Assembly: GCA_964631375.1 (NCBI GenBank)
Contig: CAZVYQ010000011.1
Coordinates: 3,051-67,050 of the forward strand
Length of the DNA stretch: 64,000 nucleotides
Direction of reading: 5' to 3'
Source of the DNA: JAAYYM01 sp964631375
GTDB lineage: Bacteria > Bacillota > Clostridia > Lachnospirales > Lachnospiraceae
Shown: positions 61,600 through 64,000 of the stretch, piece after piece
Layout of the letters: the number at the start of each line of letters is the position of its first letter
Position numbering within the stretch: position 1 is the first letter of the stretch
Position numbers and translations under genes: made by a program
The notes under the pieces: model-generated
The model's database searches: none
What the model saw: only the letters and a program-made list of their open reading frames with translations
What the model was told of the DNA's origin: nothing

Positions 61600-61691
61600 G
61601 CCAAATAACCGAAAAAATGTAAGCCAAATAACCGAATGAAAGAACGCCAAACAACCGAACTATATAACGCCAAATAACCGAAAAACATTGA
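61600..61691 (+). repeat. Four copies of a 23-bp tandem repeat
   Basis: GCCAAATAACCGAA starts at 61600, 61623, 61646 (one change, C for T) and 61669, an exact period of 23 bp; the other 9 bases of each unit vary. The last unit overlaps the -35 of the promoter at 61688. The array resembles iterons or a multi-site operator more than a CRISPR array, since the spacers are only 9 bp. Confidence 0.92.
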
Positions 61692-61716
61692 TAAAAAAGA
61701 GGTTTTAGGATATAAT
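61688..61716 (+). promoter_or_regulatory. Promoter of the DUF4143 ATPase gene
   Basis: TTGATA (61688-61693), 17-bp spacer, TATAAT (61711-61716); 5 of 6 and 6 of 6 matches. The 23-bp repeat array ends within the -35. Confidence 0.8.
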
Positions 61717-61737
61717 AAGGACGTGAGGTATGTTTTG

Positions 61738-63012
61738 ATGAAGGAATATAAGAAGAGAATTGCAGATGATATAATCGGTAGAAAACTCAAAGGAAAAGGA
61801 GCAGTATTGGTTGAGGGTCCAAAATGGTGTGGAAAAACCACCACTGCAGAAGCTGTTTCGAAAAGTACCCTATATATGTCAGAACCAAATAGTGTAAAAC
61901 AAAATATCATGATGGCAGATATCAATCCATCACTGCTCCTTCAGGGCGAAACCCCACGATTGGTTGACGAATGGCAGGTCGCACCTAAATTGTGGGATGC
62001 GGTCAGATTTGAAGTTGATCATAGAAATTCTGAGGGACAGTTTATACTAACTGGTTCGGCTGTTTCCACCAATATGGAAATGATTCAACATACCGGAACA
62101 GGCAGGTTTGCATGGGTATTGATGCGACCTATGAGTCTATTTGAGTCTGGTGAATCAAGTGGAACAGTCAGATTGTCTGATTTGTTCTCTGCACCACAGC
62201 ACATAGCTGCAGTCAATTCACTTGATTTGTATAAATTAGCTTTTTTAACATGCCGTGGAGGATGGCCAAGATCTACATTCATGGAGGATGAAATTGCATT
62301 GGAGCAGGCATATGATTATTATGCTGCAGTTGTAAAATCAGATATGTCAAGAGTAGATGGAGTTAACAGAAATTCTGAAAGAGTTAAGAATTTGATGCGA
62401 TCTTATGCAAGAAACCAGGGGGCACAGGTGTCAAATGCAATGCTAAAGGCAGATATGCTGGCGAATGATATGGATACTCTGGATGAAGATACAGTAATAT
62501 CCTATGTAAATGCATTGAAAAAAATTTTTGTTGTAGAGGATATGCCGGCATGGAATCCTAATTTGAGGTCGAAAACAGCCATCCGTACTTCTGATACAAG
62601 ATACTATGTTGACCCATCTATCGGAGTTGCAGCACTTGGTCTTGGTCCGAATGATTTAGTGAATGATTTAGAGACCTTTGGACTTTTGTTTGAAACGATG
62701 TGTATCAGAGACCTACGTGTATTTACAGAGGCACTTAATGGCAGTGTGTATCATTATCGTGATAAATCGGGCTTGGAGTGTGATGCGGTAGTTCATTTAA
62801 GAAATGGCTCTTATGGATTGATAGAAATTAAACTTGGTGGAGATGAAGCGGTTGCACATGGCGTGGAAACTCTCAAAGAATTAAGTGATAAAATTGATAC
62901 TGAAAGAATGAAATTGCCGTCTTTTTTAATGGTGCTGGTCGGAATAGGAAATTATGCGTATCGTAGAGAAGATGGAATATATATAGTTCCGATTGGTTGT
63001 CTGCGTGAATGA
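61738..63012 (+). CDS. AAA-type ATPase with DUF4143 domain
   Basis: 424 aa. Walker A GPKWCGKTTTAEAVS lies at about residues 27-41; VDEWQVAPKLWDAV has the Walker B/DEW motif and FILTGSAVS the sensor region. The C-terminal DUF4143 part ends in a nuclease-like stretch (LLFETMCIRDLRVF, YHYRDKSGLECDAVV, YGLIEIKLGG) with acidic residues and E-x-K typical of PD-(D/E)XK folds. Function of the family is unknown. ATG 61738 follows GAGG by 9 bp. The 23-bp repeats just upstream are the notable part. Confidence 0.88.
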   Translation: MKEYKKRIADDIIGRKLKGKGAVLVEGPKWCGKTTTAEAVSKSTLYMSEPNSVKQNIMMADINPSLLLQGETPRLVDEWQVAPKLWDAVRFEVDHRNSEGQFILTGSAVSTNMEMIQHTGTGRFAWVLMRPMSLFESGESSGTVRLSDLFSAPQHIAAVNSLDLYKLAFLTCRGGWPRSTFMEDEIALEQAYDYYAAVVKSDMSRVDGVNRNSERVKNLMRSYARNQGAQVSNAMLKADMLANDMDTLDEDTVISYVNALKKIFVVEDMPAWNPNLRSKTAIRTSDTRYYVDPSIGVAALGLGPNDLVNDLETFGLLFETMCIRDLRVFTEALNGSVYHYRDKSGLECDAVVHLRNGSYGLIEIKLGGDEAVAHGVETLKELSDKIDTERMKLPSFLMVLVGIGNYAYRREDGIYIVPIGCLRE

Positions 63013-63035
63013 TTCAATCTTGATAACAGTACCTT

Positions 63036-63950
63036 CTAACCGAGACTTCTCAGAATATGCTCCATAATCTTGTCCGCTGCATTGACTCCGGTGCAGGTGT
63101 AGATATTTTTGAAATGTGCATTGGAATTGACCTCGCACAGAATCGGTCTGTCCTGCTCACCAAAGAGCAGATCAACACCTGCAAAATCAAGATTGAGCGC
63201 TTTACACACATTGACTGCCAATGACACAGCCTCGGTACTTGGGGTATAGGCAGACATCTTACCTCCGTTTGTGATATTAGCACGAAAATCAGAGTCGTGA
63301 GTCCGCAGCATTGTGGCAACAACTTCCTCTCCAACAACCTCCAGGCGTAAATCTCGTCCATAACTGCTCTCTATGAACTCCTGAAAGAGCAGAGGTTTAC
63401 CTGCGCAACGTTCCAGAATATTTTCTGCTTCGGAGCGTGTGGAAGCCAGATAGACCTGTGCCCCAAATGAACCAAAGCATTCTTTGATGACAAGAGGATA
63501 GGACAGTTTTTTCTCTACAAGCTTCAGGAAAGAGTAATCACCATGATAACCGATATTTGCATAGGTCATTGGTGCAAGAATGGTTTCGGGCATGGGAATA
63601 TCATAGATTTCCTTGACGGTTGCTAATCTCATAAAGGTCATAGACTTGTCATCACAGGCGGCAATCGCGTCTGCACGATTAAAAAGCCTGTATCCAAGCC
63701 CTTCTAATATCTTAGCCAATCGTACATCCTTATCCCAGAACAAGATAAAATCCGGATTCATTGTGGAGTCTATAATACGAAGTATTGAGCCGTCATTGAT
63801 CGTTGCCAGCATCTCGGCGTTTGTCTTTCTTTCAAGATGACAGTCCATTTTTCCGGCTGCCGTCAACAGCCAGTCATATATTTCATTAAATTTTTCGGTC
63901 TGTAAAAACTGATTGACAATCAGCCAGCCGTAACGTGTCTTGTTTTCCAT
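63036..63950 (-). CDS. RimK-like ATP-grasp ligase (copy 2)
   Basis: 304 aa from the ATG at 63950; a TTG 36 bp further upstream is also possible, and neither has a good ribosome binding site. ATP-grasp motifs: YPLVIKECFGSFGAQVYLAS, LLFQEFIESSYGRDLRLEVV, and LDFAGVDLLFGEQDRPILCE. It is a distant relative of the 59729 gene with the same fold. The stop lies 24 bp from that of the ATPase gene. The upstream region runs off the window at 64000. Substrate unknown. Confidence 0.86.
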   Translation of the reverse strand: MENKTRYGWLIVNQFLQTEKFNEIYDWLLTAAGKMDCHLERKTNAEMLATINDGSILRIIDSTMNPDFILFWDKDVRLAKILEGLGYRLFNRADAIAACDDKSMTFMRLATVKEIYDIPMPETILAPMTYANIGYHGDYSFLKLVEKKLSYPLVIKECFGSFGAQVYLASTRSEAENILERCAGKPLLFQEFIESSYGRDLRLEVVGEEVVATMLRTHDSDFRANITNGGKMSAYTPSTEAVSLAVNVCKALNLDFAGVDLLFGEQDRPILCEVNSNAHFKNIYTCTGVNAADKIMEHILRSLG

Positions 63951-64000
63951 AGTTATGATGATACTATAAAGCTTCGCAGGTAACAAGTCGTAAATTGGAG

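Noticed and set aside
61600..61691. CRISPR array
   Set aside because: The repeat core is 14 bp and spacers 9 bp; no cas genes nearby. A tandem operator or iteron fits better.
61251..61925. 224-aa open frame on the minus strand
   Set aside because: Crosses the repeat array and two good plus-strand genes; no conserved motif.
1..64000. Insertion sequences, prophage or tRNA genes
   Set aside because: No transposase, integrase or phage proteins, and no tRNA-like cloverleaf was recognised.

Overview
The window looks like a chromosome segment of a motile, low-to-mid GC Gram-positive anaerobe of the Clostridia, most like Lachnospiraceae. This rests on the flagellin next to a Maf-type flagellin glycosylation protein, a Spo0A-type DNA-binding domain, strong GGAGG ribosome binding sites, near-consensus TTGACA/TATAAT promoters, long head-to-tail operons and an S8 peptidase of the Csp-like clostridial type. 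No tRNA, rRNA, CRISPR array or transposase is visible. Two runs of 100 N (6579-6678 and 51044-51143) are assembly gaps of unknown true length, and each interrupts a real gene.

Layout. 1-5.2 kb: the 3' end of a flagellin gene, a superoxide dismutase (minus), a Maf/DUF115 motility accessory protein and a minus-strand membrane protein. 5.2-13.5 kb: an operon of large membrane proteins (YfhO-like and unrecognised GT-C-like proteins) with a YdjC/ChbG-type deacetylase. 13.5-16.5 kb: a regulatory island with a LytTR response regulator, a GHKL sensor kinase and a free-standing Spo0A C-terminal domain; a LytTR-type 9-12-9 direct repeat lies upstream. 16.7-42.2 kb: one long operon for a rhamnose-type cell-surface polysaccharide. 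It holds rfbB, rfbA, rfbC, an ABC exporter pair, a methyltransferase-containing protein, five GT2-type glycosyltransferases, phosphoglucomutase, GtrA, a GT87-like protein, a flippase-like LPG-synthase-type protein, a secreted SGNH esterase lipoprotein, a membrane-anchored GH25 lysozyme and a kinase/HAD/nucleotidyltransferase trio. 42.2-47.6 kb: a second unit with a priming sugar transferase, an LCP ligase, another GT2 and GlmS. 47.7-52.5 kb: HtrA, a ClpX-type unfoldase and a Csp-like S8 protease homologue whose catalytic serine position reads Gly. 52.5-54.6 kb (minus): lspA and a membrane protein. 54.7-59.7 kb: cysK, an Rrf2 regulator, an MBOAT/SGNH-like O-acylation pair and a CPBP protease. 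59.7-64 kb: two RimK-like ATP-grasp ligases on the minus strand flanking an FMN reductase and a DUF4143 ATPase.

How the parts fit (inference). Glucose-1-phosphate from the PgcA-like mutase feeds RfbA, RfbB and RfbC toward dTDP-rhamnose; rfbD is absent here. The priming transferase and GT2 enzymes assemble a polymer on undecaprenyl phosphate, the Wzm/Wzt pair exports it, the LCP protein attaches it to peptidoglycan, and GtrA/GT87/GT-C proteins, the MBOAT pair and the kinase/nucleotidyltransferase trio decorate it. Three 0A-box-like elements in front of rfbB and the neighbouring Spo0A-like gene suggest that the operon is tied to a cell-state regulator.

The strongest unexplained signals are: four copies of an exactly 23-bp-period repeat directly upstream of the DUF4143 ATPase promoter; the regulatory island and 0A-like boxes; an Rrf2-type box shared by cysK and the Rrf2 gene; the Ser-to-Gly change in the S8 protein, whose start codon abuts a terminator; and a repeated 14-bp operator-like element upstream of the FMN reductase.
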